From Pyxidicoccus fallax (GTDB taxonomy: Bacteria; Myxococcota; Myxococcia; Myxococcales; Myxococcaceae): a DNA stretch of 42,970 nucleotides. The notes below the pieces were generated by a model. The model ran no database searches. It saw only the letters and a list, made by a program, of their open reading frames with translations, and was not told the origin of the DNA. Shown in pieces: positions 16,370 through 25,260 of this stretch. Both the position numbers and the translations under genes were made by a program. Location: NCBI RefSeq assembly GCF_012933655.1, contig NZ_JABBJJ010000072.1, forward strand, positions 1 to 42,970, written 5' to 3'. Numbering within the stretch: position 1 is the first letter of the stretch; each line of letters begins with the position of its first letter.

Positions 16370-19300
16370 GTGTTGGGAGAGAGCGCAAGCTTGATGGACA
16401 GGGAAGCCATCGAGGGCATCACCGCCGAGCAGTCGCGAGGGTTCCTGGAGACCATGGTGGCCTGCGCGCCGGTGGGACTGGGCTTCGTGGACCTGGACCT
16501 CCGGTTCATCCACATCAACGATGCCCTCGCCTCCATGAATGGCCTGCCGCGCGAGGCCCACCTGGGCCGCAAGGTGCGGGACGTCGTCCCGGAGTTATGG
16601 CCCTTCATCGAGCCCCACTACCGCCAGGTCCTGGAGACCGGACAGCCCATCCTCGGCCTGGAGGTGACGGGCCCCACGGCCCGGGAGCCCGGCGTCGAGC
16701 GCGACTTCCAGGTGAACTACTACCCCGTCCGCGACGGGAACGGCCGCCTGCAGGGCGTGGGATTGACGGTGGTGGAGACGACGGAGCAGCGGCGGGCCCA
16801 CCGGGCGCTGCGGATGAGCGAGCGGCGTTACCGCTCGCTGGTGGAGTCCATGGCCCAGACGGTGTGGACCACCAACGGCCGCGGCGAGCTGGTGGAGCCG
16901 GCCCCGCGCTGGCTGGCCTTCACCGGGCAGTCCCACGGCGCCCACCTGGGGCTGGGCTGGTTCGACGCCATCCATCCGAGCGACCGCACGCGCTTCGTGT
17001 CGGAGTGGACGACCTCGCTGGAGACACGGGCCCCGTACCAGGGCGAGCTGCGCCTGCGCTCGCAGGATGGCGGGTACCGCGAAGTCGTCGTCCGCAGCGT
17101 CCCCGTCTTCGACGACCGGGGCGCCGTGCGCGAGTGGATTTCCACCGCCGAGGACATCACCGAGCGCAAGCGCGCGGAGGCCGGGCTGCGGCGCACCACG
17201 CGGGCGCTCCAGGAGAGCGACGAGCGCTACCGCACCTTCGTGTCCCAGAGCACGGAAGGCATCTGGCGGCTGGAGGTAGAGCCGCCCATCGACACGCACC
17301 TGCCCGAGGACGAGCAGGTTCGGGCCCTCCTGAGCCGGAGCCGCGTCGCCGAGGCCAATGACGTCATGGCGCGCATGACGGGCTTCGCGTCCCCGTCCGA
17401 GATGCAGGGCACGACGCTGTGGCGGATGATTTCGATGCTCACCCACGGGAAGGCCGCCGTCGAGGACGCGGTCCGGCCCTTCATCCACGAAGGCTACCGC
17501 CTCGTGGACGTGGAGACGCGCCAGCCCGGCCCCGACGGCACGGAGCGGGTGCGCCTGGCCAACCTCGTCGGCGTGGTGGAGCAGGGCCGGCTGGTCCGCG
17601 TCTGGGGCACGCAGCGGGACGTGACGGATCGGATGCGCACGCGGGAAGCCCTGGAGCACAGCCGCGAGCTCATCCGGGTGCGGGAGCACCAGCTGCGCGC
17701 CATCACCGACGCGCTTCCCGCCCTGGTGGCCTACGTCGACCGCGACGAGCGCTACCTCTTCTGCAACCGGGCCTTCGAGACGTGGTTCGGTCAGGACCCC
17801 GAGGCGCTGGTGGGCCAGTGCATCCGGGGGCTGTCGGGCGAGATGGGGTACGCCCACATGAAGGACTGGATGCGCAAGGCGCTCGCCGGGGAGACCGTCA
17901 ACTACGAGAGCGCGTTGACGCTCCAGGACGGGCGCACGCTGCATGTCCAGTCCACGTACGTCCCCACGCGGGACGCGCGGGGCAACGTGAAGGGCTTCGT
18001 CGCCCTGGTGCACGACATCACCGACCGCAAGCGGGCCGAGGCCGAGGTGGAGGCCCAGCGCTCACGGCTCTACGACGTGCTGATGAGCATTCCGGCTTCC
18101 ATCGGCCTGTTCAGCGGCCCGGACCTCGTCTTCACCCTGGTCAATCCCATCTACCAGCGGCTCGCGGCCGGGGTGGACCTGACCGGTCAGTCCCTGGTGG
18201 CGCTCGCGAAGCGCAACCGGAACATCGAGTTCTATTGCCAGGCCGCCCGGGACGTGTACGCGTCCGGCAAGCCCCTCTTCCTGCGGGAGCAGCCCATCCG
18301 GATGGACTACCAGGGCCGCGGCATCTCCGAGGAGCGGGCCTTCGACCTCGCCTTCGTGCCGCTGCGCGACGCCGGGGGCCGGGTGGACTCCGTCATGACC
18401 TTCGCCATCGACGTGACGTCACAGGTCCGTGACCGCCAGAAGGTGGAGGAGCTGGCCGCGCACCTGACCAACCAGCAGCAGTGGCTGGAGTCGGTGCTCA
18501 ACCTCCTTCCCGTCGCGTTCCTGCTCATCGAGCCCGGCACCGGGCGCATCTTCTTCGCGAACCAGGCCGCCTACCGGATGGGAGGGGGCCACGTCCCGTT
18601 GAACGTTCCCTTGGAGGGCTACCTCGACGCGTACCTCCTCACGGACGAGGAGGACGTTCCCCTCACCCCGGACCGGATTCCCGCCCTCCGCGCCTCGCGC
18701 GGAGAGCGACTGCACCGCGCCCCCGTCGTGTGGCACACCGCCACCGGGCGGTATGACCTCCTCACGGACTCGGAGGCGCTGCCCGCCATGCACGGCCACC
18801 CGGCCACCGTCGTGCTCGCCCTGCAGGACGTGACGCGGCTGAAGCAGACGGAGGCCCGGCTCCAGGAGGCGGTGCGGCTGCGCGACGAGTTCCTCACCGT
18901 CGCCTCCCACGAATTGAAGACGCCGCTCACCCCGCTGCAGATAAAGCTCCAGGCGCTCGCCCGCGAGGCCCAGGTCTTCAGCGACGGGGAGCGGCTCCGG
19001 TGCACCGTGCTGCGCACGGCGGAGAGCGCGTCGGTCCAGATTCGCAAGCTCACCGCCCTCATCAATGACCTGCTGGACGGCACGCAGCTCACCGGCGAGA
19101 CGCTGCCCCTGCGCCGCGAGGAGGTGGACCTGTCCGCCATCGCCCGCGAGGCGGCGGAGCAGTTCCGGACCCAGGCCGCCCAGGCCGCGTGTGAGCTCGT
19201 CGTCGAGGCCCCCGCGCCCGTGGTGGGCTGGTGGGATGGGCACCGGCTGCAGCAGGTCGTCCGTGGCCTGTTGTCCAACGCCATCAAGTACGGCCCGGGC

Positions 19301-19588
19301 CGGCCCGTGGTGCTCCAGGTGGAGCGGCGCGGCGAGCGGGCCCGCCTCACCGTGAGCGACGAGGGCATCGGCATCGCGCCGGAGGACCTCACGCGCATCT
19401 TCGAGAAGTTCGGCCGCGCCGTGTCCGCCCGCAACTACGGAGGGCTGGGGCTGGGCCTGTTCATCTCCCGCCGCATCGTGGAGGCGCACCAGGGCACCAT
19501 CCGCGCCCGGAGCCAGCCGGGCCAGGGCGCCACCTTCACGGTGGAGCTGCCCATGATGCGGCGGCCCCCCGAGGCCACGGTGCACTGA
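16370..19588 (+). CDS. Cytoplasmic sensor histidine kinase with about six PAS domains
   Basis: 1072 residues from GTG 16370, chosen because GGAGGG ends 6 bp upstream; an ATG at 16331 and one at 16394 are alternatives. There is no membrane helix. Successive PAS units begin near FLETMVACAPVGLGFVDLD, RYRSLVESMAQTVWTTNGRG, RYRTFVSQSTEGIWRL, LRAITDALPALVAYVDRDE, LYDVLMSIPASIGLFSG and WLESVLNLLPVAFLLIEPG, most closing with a DIT(E/D)RKRAE-type coil. HisKA follows with the phosphoacceptor in TVASHELKTPLTPLQ, then HATPase_c with the N box SNAIKYGPG, the G1 box SDEGIGIAPEDL and the GLGLGLFISRRIVEAH segment. No response regulator or receiver domain adjoins, so it is an orphan kinase; ligand or redox sensing through PAS is expected, the signal unknown. 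The kinase core resembles that of the GAF kinase at 23775-25073. Confidence 0.93.
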   Translation: MLGESASLMDREAIEGITAEQSRGFLETMVACAPVGLGFVDLDLRFIHINDALASMNGLPREAHLGRKVRDVVPELWPFIEPHYRQVLETGQPILGLEVTGPTAREPGVERDFQVNYYPVRDGNGRLQGVGLTVVETTEQRRAHRALRMSERRYRSLVESMAQTVWTTNGRGELVEPAPRWLAFTGQSHGAHLGLGWFDAIHPSDRTRFVSEWTTSLETRAPYQGELRLRSQDGGYREVVVRSVPVFDDRGAVREWISTAEDITERKRAEAGLRRTTRALQESDERYRTFVSQSTEGIWRLEVEPPIDTHLPEDEQVRALLSRSRVAEANDVMARMTGFASPSEMQGTTLWRMISMLTHGKAAVEDAVRPFIHEGYRLVDVETRQPGPDGTERVRLANLVGVVEQGRLVRVWGTQRDVTDRMRTREALEHSRELIRVREHQLRAITDALPALVAYVDRDERYLFCNRAFETWFGQDPEALVGQCIRGLSGEMGYAHMKDWMRKALAGETVNYESALTLQDGRTLHVQSTYVPTRDARGNVKGFVALVHDITDRKRAEAEVEAQRSRLYDVLMSIPASIGLFSGPDLVFTLVNPIYQRLAAGVDLTGQSLVALAKRNRNIEFYCQAARDVYASGKPLFLREQPIRMDYQGRGISEERAFDLAFVPLRDAGGRVDSVMTFAIDVTSQVRDRQKVEELAAHLTNQQQWLESVLNLLPVAFLLIEPGTGRIFFANQAAYRMGGGHVPLNVPLEGYLDAYLLTDEEDVPLTPDRIPALRASRGERLHRAPVVWHTATGRYDLLTDSEALPAMHGHPATVVLALQDVTRLKQTEARLQEAVRLRDEFLTVASHELKTPLTPLQIKLQALAREAQVFSDGERLRCTVLRTAESASVQIRKLTALINDLLDGTQLTGETLPLRREEVDLSAIAREAAEQFRTQAAQAACELVVEAPAPVVGWWDGHRLQQVVRGLLSNAIKYGPGRPVVLQVERRGERARLTVSDEGIGIAPEDLTRIFEKFGRAVSARNYGGLGLGLFISRRIVEAHQGTIRARSQPGQGATFTVELPMMRRPPEATVH

Positions 19589-19599
19589 GGGCCTCGGGG
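19567..19599 (+). terminator. Hairpin around the stop codon of the six-PAS kinase gene
   Basis: CCCCGAGGCC (19567-19576) pairs perfectly with GGCCTCGGGG (19590-19599) across a 13-nt loop that contains the TGA. The left arm is coding. The convergent Mo-hydroxylase gene ends 18 bp beyond. There is no T-run; factor-independent termination is plausible but not certain. Confidence 0.55.
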
Positions 19600-19616
19600 A
19601 GCGGTCCGTCCGGGCG

Positions 19617-21920
19617 TCAGACCTGGAGCGCCTGGAAGGTGCGGGACAGGGGCAGCTCGCGCACGCGCGTGCCGGTGAGCGCGAAGACGGCGTTGGCGAT
19701 GGCCGGCGCGATGGGCGGCACGCCGGGCTCGCCGATGCCGCCCGGGCGGCCATCGCCCTCCAGGATGTCGACGTGGATCTTCCGCGGCGCCTCGCCGATG
19801 CGCACCAGCTTGTAGTCGCGGAAGTTGGACTGCTCCACCGCGCCGCCCTTCATGGTGATTTCGCTGTGCAGGGCGATGCTCATCCCGAAGATGACCGAGC
19901 CCTCCATCTGCGAGCGCACGCGGTCCGGGTTGATGACCGTCCCCGCGTCCACCACCACCCAGGCCTCGTCCACGCGCAGCTTGCCCTCCGGGTCCTTCAC
20001 CACCGACACGACGGCGGCCACGTAGGTGAGGAAGCTGCGGTGCGCGGCGAGCCCCAGCGCCCGGCCGTCCTTCTTGCGCTCGTCCCAGCGCGACAGCGTG
20101 GTGACGCGCTCGATGACGCGCCGCATGCGCCCGGTGTCGATGGGGTGGTCCTCCAGGGACCAGCCGTAGTTCTCCAGCTTGGGAACGCCCAGCTCCTGGA
20201 GCGACACGTGGCGCGGCGGCCCCAGCACCTCCAGGAACATCTCGCGCGTGTCCACGCCGCGCGCCTGCGCCAGCTCGTCCACGAACGAGTTGACCGCGAA
20301 CGCGTGGAAGATGTTGTAGACGGAGCGCAGCCAGCCGATGCGGACGTGGGCGTTGGCCTCGCACGCCTCGGCGCGGACGTTGGGGACGTTCAGCGCCAGG
20401 TCCGTCACGCCCTGCTGCAAGTCCCGCTGGGCCGGCCGGTTGGCGCCGGTGAAGGTGAAGCCAATGGGCGGAAACGCCGTGCGGTGCCGCCACGCGATGA
20501 CCTTGCCCGCCTCGTCGAGCCCGGCGCTGAGCCGCTGCGTGCTGACCGAGTGGTAGTAGTCATTGCGGAGGTCGTCCTCGCGCGTCCACTGCACCCGCAC
20601 CGGGACGCCCGCCTCGCGCGCCAGCCACACCACCTCGGCGACGAAGTCCGCCTTCGACTTGCGCCCGAAGCCGCCGCCCAGGAACGTCACGTGGACCTGG
20701 ACCTTGTCCTCGGGCACCTGGAGCACGCCCGCCGCCACCGAGCGCGCCGCCTGCGGGTGCTGCGAGGGCGCCCACACCTCGCACGTGTCGCCCTCCACCC
20801 GGGCCAGCGCCACGAGCGGCTCCATGGGCGCGTGCGCGAGGTGGGGGACGTGGTACTCCGCCTCCACGACGCGCGCGGCCTTCGCGAGCGCCGCGTCCAC
20901 GTCACCCACGTTGCGCACCGTCGTGCCCGGCGCGCGGACGGACGCGACCAGCTCGTCGCGGTACTTGCGCGAGTCGTACGAGACGTTCGGCCCGTCGTCC
21001 CAGGTGATGTCCAGCGCCGCGCGGCCCTTCATCGCCGCCCAGGTGTTTTCCGCCAGCACGGCGATGCCGCCCCAGGTCTGGAAGGTGTACGGGGGCTTGG
21101 GCTCCGGCAGCTGGATGACGCGCTTGACGCCCGGCACGGCGAGCGCGCGAGTGGCGTCGTACTTCACCACCCGGCCGCCCATGACGGCGGGACGGGCCAC
21201 CATCGCGATGAGCATGCCCGGCAGCTTGATGTCCGCGCCGAACACCGCGGTGCCGTTGACGTAGGCCGGGCCGTCCAGGAGCGGCAACTCCCTGCCCACG
21301 CGGCGCAGCTCCGACTTCGGCCGCAGCTTCACGTCCGCGGGCTTCGGCACGGCCCGCTTCGCCGCCTCGCCCGCCAGCTCGCCGAAGCCCAGCGTCCGCT
21401 GGCTGCCCCGGTGGAACACGGCGTGCTCGCGCGCCTCGCAGTCCTCGGGCTTCACCTTCCAGCGCCGGGCCGCGGCGGCCACCAGCATGGTGCGCGCGGT
21501 GGCGCCCGCGCGGCGCATCTCCTCGTAGATGCCGCGCACGCTGTTGGAGCCGTCGGTGTTCTGGTCGCCGTACTTCGGGTGGCCGTCCGCCTGGACGATG
21601 CGCACGCGCGCCATGTCCGCGCCCAGCTCGTCCGCGATGAGCACCGGCAGCGAGCTGCGGATGCCCTGCCCCATCTCCGAGCGGTGGCAGACGATGGTGA
21701 CGGTGCCGTCCGGGGCCACGTGGACGAAGGCGTTCGGGTTGAGCCCGGGCGCGCTCCGTTCCTCCGCCTCGGAGGACGTCTTCGGCTTGGGGCCCATGCG
21801 TCCGGAGGGCTCGTTCGCGAGCGCGTCGGCGGAGAAGAGGCCGAGCGTGAGTCCGCCCACCGCGAGGTTCATTCCCTCGAGGAAGGAGCGCCGGGAAATC
21901 AACTGGAGCCGCTGTTTCAT
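19617..21920 (-). CDS. Molybdopterin-binding subunit of a xanthine oxidase-family hydroxylase (isoquinoline 1-oxidoreductase beta-like), Tat-exported
   Basis: 767 residues. The N-terminus is a twin-arginine signal (SRRSFLEG, hydrophobic stretch, ADALA). The body has the two molybdopterin-binding halves of this family: VAPDGTVTIVCHRSEMGQGI near the start, THVTFLGGGFGRKSK-like glycine-rich segment in the middle, and GIGEPGVPPIAP at 728-739 with Glu731 as the expected catalytic base at the Mo centre. It should hydroxylate an aromatic aza-heterocycle or oxidise an aldehyde in the periplasm. It is the last gene of a three-gene operon with a 2Fe-2S subunit and a c-type cytochrome; its ribosome binding site GGAGG lies in the 10 bp after the upstream stop. 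No FAD subunit is present, so electrons probably go directly to the cytochrome. The true substrate cannot be read. Confidence 0.93.
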   Translation of the reverse strand: MKQRLQLISRRSFLEGMNLAVGGLTLGLFSADALANEPSGRMGPKPKTSSEAEERSAPGLNPNAFVHVAPDGTVTIVCHRSEMGQGIRSSLPVLIADELGADMARVRIVQADGHPKYGDQNTDGSNSVRGIYEEMRRAGATARTMLVAAAARRWKVKPEDCEAREHAVFHRGSQRTLGFGELAGEAAKRAVPKPADVKLRPKSELRRVGRELPLLDGPAYVNGTAVFGADIKLPGMLIAMVARPAVMGGRVVKYDATRALAVPGVKRVIQLPEPKPPYTFQTWGGIAVLAENTWAAMKGRAALDITWDDGPNVSYDSRKYRDELVASVRAPGTTVRNVGDVDAALAKAARVVEAEYHVPHLAHAPMEPLVALARVEGDTCEVWAPSQHPQAARSVAAGVLQVPEDKVQVHVTFLGGGFGRKSKADFVAEVVWLAREAGVPVRVQWTREDDLRNDYYHSVSTQRLSAGLDEAGKVIAWRHRTAFPPIGFTFTGANRPAQRDLQQGVTDLALNVPNVRAEACEANAHVRIGWLRSVYNIFHAFAVNSFVDELAQARGVDTREMFLEVLGPPRHVSLQELGVPKLENYGWSLEDHPIDTGRMRRVIERVTTLSRWDERKKDGRALGLAAHRSFLTYVAAVVSVVKDPEGKLRVDEAWVVVDAGTVINPDRVRSQMEGSVIFGMSIALHSEITMKGGAVEQSNFRDYKLVRIGEAPRKIHVDILEGDGRPGGIGEPGVPPIAPAIANAVFALTGTRVRELPLSRTFQALQV

Positions 21921-21930
21921 GGCGTCCTCC

Positions 21931-22392
21931 CTATTCCTCGGACACGCCCGCCGCCTTCTTCACGGCGGCGCGGATGCGGTTGTACGTGCCGCACCGGCAC
22001 AGGTTGCCGGCCAGCGACTGGTCGATGTCGGCGTCCGTCGGCTTCGGCTTCTTCGCCAGGAGCGCCGCCGCGGTCATGATCTGCCCCGCCTGACAGAAGC
22101 CGCACTGGGGCACGCCCAGGTCCACCCAGGCCTTCTGCAAGGGGTGGCTGCCGTCCGGCGACAGCCCTTCGATGGTGGTGACGGCGCGTCCCGCCGCGCG
22201 GCTCACCGGCGTCACGCACGCGCGGACCACCTGACCGTCCAGATGCACGGTGCACGCGCCGCACAGCGCCTGGCCGCAGCCGAACTTCGTGCCGGTGAGG
22301 CCGAGCACGTCGCGCAGCGCCCAGAGCAGCGGCATCTCCGGGTCGACCTCCAGCTCCTTCTCCACTCCGTTGACACGCACGCGGATGCTCAT
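21931..22392 (-). CDS. 2Fe-2S subunit of the molybdenum hydroxylase (isoquinoline 1-oxidoreductase alpha-like)
   Basis: 153 residues. ATG 22392 is preceded by AGGAGG and overlaps the upstream stop as ATGA. The N-terminal plant-ferredoxin-type domain binds one cluster through [11 protein letters not shown] and the Cys in VVRACVTP; the four-helix C-terminal domain binds the second through QCGFCQAGQ and [10 protein letters not shown]. All eight cysteines are present. It would carry electrons from the Mo centre of the large subunit to the haem protein encoded upstream. It has no signal peptide of its own, so it probably crosses the membrane folded and bound to the Tat-tagged large subunit, as known for this family. 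Confidence 0.95.
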   Translation of the reverse strand: MSIRVRVNGVEKELEVDPEMPLLWALRDVLGLTGTKFGCGQALCGACTVHLDGQVVRACVTPVSRAAGRAVTTIEGLSPDGSHPLQKAWVDLGVPQCGFCQAGQIMTAAALLAKKPKPTDADIDQSLAGNLCRCGTYNRIRAAVKKAAGVSEE

Positions 22393-23042
22393 GGCCGGTC
22401 CTCCTCGCTGGGGCACCGCGCGCCCGTCTCCACCCACGCGGCGACGATGGCGCCGAACTGCTCCTGGGTGCCCGGCGCCGGCTCACGCCCGTGGCCCGGT
22501 TCCCAGCCCCAGCCCACCAGCTCGTCGTGGGCGTTGTGCTCGACAATCTGCGCCAACGTCTTGCCTCCGTTCCGCTTCGGGTCCTTGAGCTGCTCGCAGA
22601 TGTAGGCCGGGCTCTTGCCCACCCACGCCATTTCAATGGGCGCCAGGTGCCAGTTGGGCGCCCCGGGCACGCGCGCGTGCGCCAGGTTCCGGTCCTGGTG
22701 GCAGCTCGTGCATTCCATGCCGACGACACCCTTGTCACCGGGGCCTCGCACCACCGGGGGGTCGTGCGGCTGCCCGTTCATGCCATGGAGCGGCACGTCC
22801 CCGCTGGGGTGACAGTTGGCGCACCGGGGGTGGAGGAGCACGCGGCTGGCCTCGAGGAAGAGCGCCTTCGAGCGCTCCCCCGTGTCTTCGATGACCGCGA
22901 AGTCCTTTGGGGCGCGGAGCGCGTTGTCTGCGACCTGGGGCAGCGCCTGCTTCCGCGCCGTGCCCGCCTCGGGCTCACGCCGGCATCCTCCCACCACCAG
23001 GAGGACGACGAGCGAAGCCATGACCTGGAGAGATGGCTGCAT
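22389..23042 (-). CDS. Lipoprotein c-type cytochrome, probable electron acceptor of the Mo hydroxylase
   Basis: 217 residues from ATG 23042; an ATG seven codons in is the alternative. Lipobox VGGC follows a short hydrophobic stretch, so it is membrane-anchored in the periplasm. Two haem-binding motifs are visible, CANCH and CTSCH, with a histidine-rich region between and after them. It starts the operon: its stop overlaps the start of the 2Fe-2S gene by 4 bp, showing translational coupling. Di-haem proteins of this kind are commonly annotated next to isoquinoline 1-oxidoreductase-like enzymes and would pass electrons to the respiratory chain. The start region faces the B12-sensor gene across a 126-bp divergent gap. 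Confidence 0.85.
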   Translation of the reverse strand: MQPSLQVMASLVVLLVVGGCRREPEAGTARKQALPQVADNALRAPKDFAVIEDTGERSKALFLEASRVLLHPRCANCHPSGDVPLHGMNGQPHDPPVVRGPGDKGVVGMECTSCHQDRNLAHARVPGAPNWHLAPIEMAWVGKSPAYICEQLKDPKRNGGKTLAQIVEHNAHDELVGWGWEPGHGREPAPGTQEQFGAIVAAWVETGARCPSEEDRP

Positions 23043-23153
23043 CCCGGCAAGGCTCCAGCAACTGCCCCCCCGGCGACAAGCCGAATGTTCCGGGGCCCCC
23101 CCTTTGCAAGGGACGCCATCAGTACGAACGTTTCATTGATGTCATCGTGCCCC

Positions 23154-23160
23154 AAGGAGG
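23154..23160 (+). promoter_or_regulatory. Strong ribosome binding site fixing a GTG start
   Basis: AAGGAGG ends 8 bp before GTG 23169, the first codon that gives a protein made of just the B12-sensor fold. The frame is open further upstream, but that part is antisense to the cytochrome gene and has no protein character. Confidence 0.6.
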
Positions 23161-23168
23161 TCGGCGTC

Positions 23169-23819
23169 GTGTCCACCCAGTGGCTTCCTCCCCCCAATGC
23201 CATCGCGGACGCACTGCTCGTCGGCAGTCGCGGCACGGTGCTGGACGCGGTGTACCGGTACATGGAGCACGGCGGAGCCCCGTTCCTCGTGGACGCGCTG
23301 GCCCGGCCCGTGATGGAGGCGGTGGGCAACCGCTGGTGTGACGGGAGCGCCACGGTGGCGGAGGAGCACGCGGCCACGGAGCTGCTGCGCGAGCTGCTCG
23401 CCCACCTCCTGCCGGGGCTGGCCTGGCATCAGGGAGGTCCCCGGGCCGTCGTCGCCTGCGTGCCCGGCGAGCGCCACGTGCTCGGCGCCCGGCTCGTCTC
23501 GCAGGTGCTGGCGCTCGACGGCTGGCATGTGCGCTTCCTCGGCGCGGACACGCCCGCCGGTGACCTGGCGTCGTTCGTCGCCCGCGAGCAGCCCCTCTTC
23601 GTCGGGCTGTCGGTGTCCATGCCCGACAATGTCCTCGGCGCGAGGCGCACGCTGGAGCAGGTGCACGCCGCGGCGCCCCACATTCCACTCGTGGTGGGCG
23701 GGCGCGTGGCCTCGTCGCTGACGCCCGAGGTTCCGGGCGCCTGGAAGGTGCTGCGCTCCACCACGGAGATGCTGTCACTGACGCGAGGCGAGGTCGGCGG
23801 AGCCCTCCACCCCGGGTGA
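23169..23819 (+). CDS. Stand-alone cobalamin-binding sensor, CarH-like light-sensing domain without DNA-binding part
   Basis: 216 residues from GTG 23169. The N-terminal helical part (about 10-85) is a B12-binding cap with W56 and E66-H67 spaced exactly as Wx9EH, the motif that in CarH-type photoreceptors cups adenosylcobalamin and makes it light-sensitive. The Rossmann part follows, with E101-R-H103-VLG as the ExHxxG motif whose His is the expected lower cobalt ligand; H67 to H103 spacing is close to that in CarH. There is no MerR-type helix-turn-helix, unlike CarA/CarH, so output must go through a partner. It overlaps by 45 bp, tail to tail, with a GAF histidine kinase gene. Light or B12 sensing is inferred from motifs; an ordinary B12 carrier role is possible. 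Confidence 0.88.
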   Translation: MSTQWLPPPNAIADALLVGSRGTVLDAVYRYMEHGGAPFLVDALARPVMEAVGNRWCDGSATVAEEHAATELLRELLAHLLPGLAWHQGGPRAVVACVPGERHVLGARLVSQVLALDGWHVRFLGADTPAGDLASFVAREQPLFVGLSVSMPDNVLGARRTLEQVHAAAPHIPLVVGGRVASSLTPEVPGAWKVLRSTTEMLSLTRGEVGGALHPG

Positions 23820-25073
23820 GCCGGTGGCCGCCACCCGGTGTGTGGGAAGGACCACGGTGAAGGTCGAGCCCTTCCCCGGCTGGCTCCGCACGACGATGGT
23901 CCCCCCGTGGGCCTCGACAATCTGCTTCGCCACGTACAGGCCCAGTCCCATGCCGCCGTAGCGCCGGGCGGACACCGCGCGCTCGAAGCGCTCGAAGATG
24001 CGGCTGGCGTCCTCGCTCGCGAGGCCGATGCCCTGGTCCCTCACGCACAGGCGCGCCAGCTCGCCATCCCCTTCCACGCTCACCGCGATGGGACGCCCCG
24101 CGCCGTACTTGATGGCGTTCGACAGGAGGCTCGACAGGACCTGCTCGATGCGGAGCTGGTCCCACACGCCCCGCACCGTGTCCTGGATGTGGGTCTCCAG
24201 GCGGCACCCCGCCGCCTCGGCCTCCTCCCGGAAGCGGTCCGTCACGTCGGCGGCCAGGCGGGACAGGTCCACGTCCTCCAGCAGCAGGCCCAGCCGCCCC
24301 GTGGCCACGCGCGACACGTCCAGCAGGCGCTCCACCAGTTGGGTCAGCCGCTGCACCTGGGCGCCAGAGCGCTCCAGGTGGTGCAGCAGCTTGGGGTCCT
24401 CGATGCCGGCGGCCCGCACGCCGCGGCGCAGCGTCTCCAATTGCAGCTTCAGGGGCGTCAGGGGCGTGCGCAGCTCGTGCGCGGCGATGGAGATGAACTC
24501 GTCCCGCGCGCGCACGCCCTCGCGCACCTTCAAGAGCTCCGCCTGGGCGGCCCGCTCCAGCGCGCGCACCACCCGCAGCTCCACTTCCGTCATCACGCAG
24601 GTCGCCAGCTCCTGGAGGATGTCCACCTCGGTGGCCGTCCAGCGGCGCGGTACGGTGTCGAGGACGCAGAAGGCCCCCAGCGACTGGCCCAGGCGGGTGA
24701 GGGGAATGCCCAGGTAGGCCACCGCGCCCAGCGCCTCCACGTTCAGACAGTCCCGGAGCAGTGGGTCCCCGCGGGTGTCTGGTACTGCGAGGGGTCTGCC
24801 CGCGGTCAGGGTGTACTTGCAGAACGAGTGCGAGAGCGGAATCTCGCGCCGGCTCTTCCACGGCTCCGGCAGGCCGATACAGCTCTTGCAGAAGTGACGG
24901 CGCTCATCGATGAGACTCACCAGTCCCATGGGCGTGCGCAGGATGCGGCAGGCCAGGCGGGTGAGGCGGTCGAACCCCTCCTCGGCCTCGGTGTCCATGA
25001 GCGCCGTGAGGCGCAGGGCGTCCAGGCGCTCGGGGGAGCGCAAGATGTTCTGAAGGTCTCCAGGCGCGGCCAT
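23775..25073 (-). CDS. GAF-domain sensor histidine kinase, cytoplasmic
   Basis: 432 residues from ATG 25073, preceded by a G-rich stretch. A GAF domain (about 20-165; ERRHFCKSCIGLPEPWKSRR, SFCKYTL, GDPLLRDCLNVEALGAVAYL) of the type that often follows an LDxLRLT-like helix leads through a coil to HisKA with phosphoacceptor His in ISIAAHELRTPLTPLKLQ. HATPase_c has the N box SNAIKYGAG, the G1 box DQGIGLASEDA and the GMGLGLYVAKQIVEAH segment. There is no membrane segment and no receiver domain nearby, so it is an orphan kinase. Its last 15 codons overlap the end of the CarH-like sensor gene on the other strand, which suggests, without proving, shared regulation. GAF cysteines may bind a ligand. 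Confidence 0.93.
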   Translation of the reverse strand: MAAPGDLQNILRSPERLDALRLTALMDTEAEEGFDRLTRLACRILRTPMGLVSLIDERRHFCKSCIGLPEPWKSRREIPLSHSFCKYTLTAGRPLAVPDTRGDPLLRDCLNVEALGAVAYLGIPLTRLGQSLGAFCVLDTVPRRWTATEVDILQELATCVMTEVELRVVRALERAAQAELLKVREGVRARDEFISIAAHELRTPLTPLKLQLETLRRGVRAAGIEDPKLLHHLERSGAQVQRLTQLVERLLDVSRVATGRLGLLLEDVDLSRLAADVTDRFREEAEAAGCRLETHIQDTVRGVWDQLRIEQVLSSLLSNAIKYGAGRPIAVSVEGDGELARLCVRDQGIGLASEDASRIFERFERAVSARRYGGMGLGLYVAKQIVEAHGGTIVVRSQPGKGSTFTVVLPTHRVAATGSPGVEGSADLASRQ

Positions 25074-25260
25074 GGTCCCCCCGCGACGCACTCCTCCCGT
25101 GCTGGCGCCAACGGACGCCAGCCTTCACGTAGAGATGGGTCGGCTCCCGGGAGTGGACCAGCGGCGAGCAGCCGCGGGTTCCTTCCGCCTGCCGGGTTCC
25201 CTCGGGCGGGGGGGGCGCACGAGGTGCCGCGCCATGAGCGAGGCGTACTCTCGAAGGTCA

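Noticed and set aside
15079-17361. 760-residue plus-strand frame across the MetE-like gene and the PAS kinase start
   Set aside because: No recognisable domain; overlaps two supported genes in other frames.
19773-22079. 768-residue plus-strand frame opposite the Mo-hydroxylase subunit
   Set aside because: Composition typical of antisense shadow; the minus-strand gene has all family motifs and an operon context.
23065-23102. Two runs of seven C before the B12-sensor gene as a phase-variable tract
   Set aside because: They are short, outside coding sequence and common at this GC content.
22491-23168. N-terminal extension of the B12-sensor gene
   Set aside because: Antisense to the cytochrome gene; the strong AAGGAGG before GTG 23169 fixes the start.
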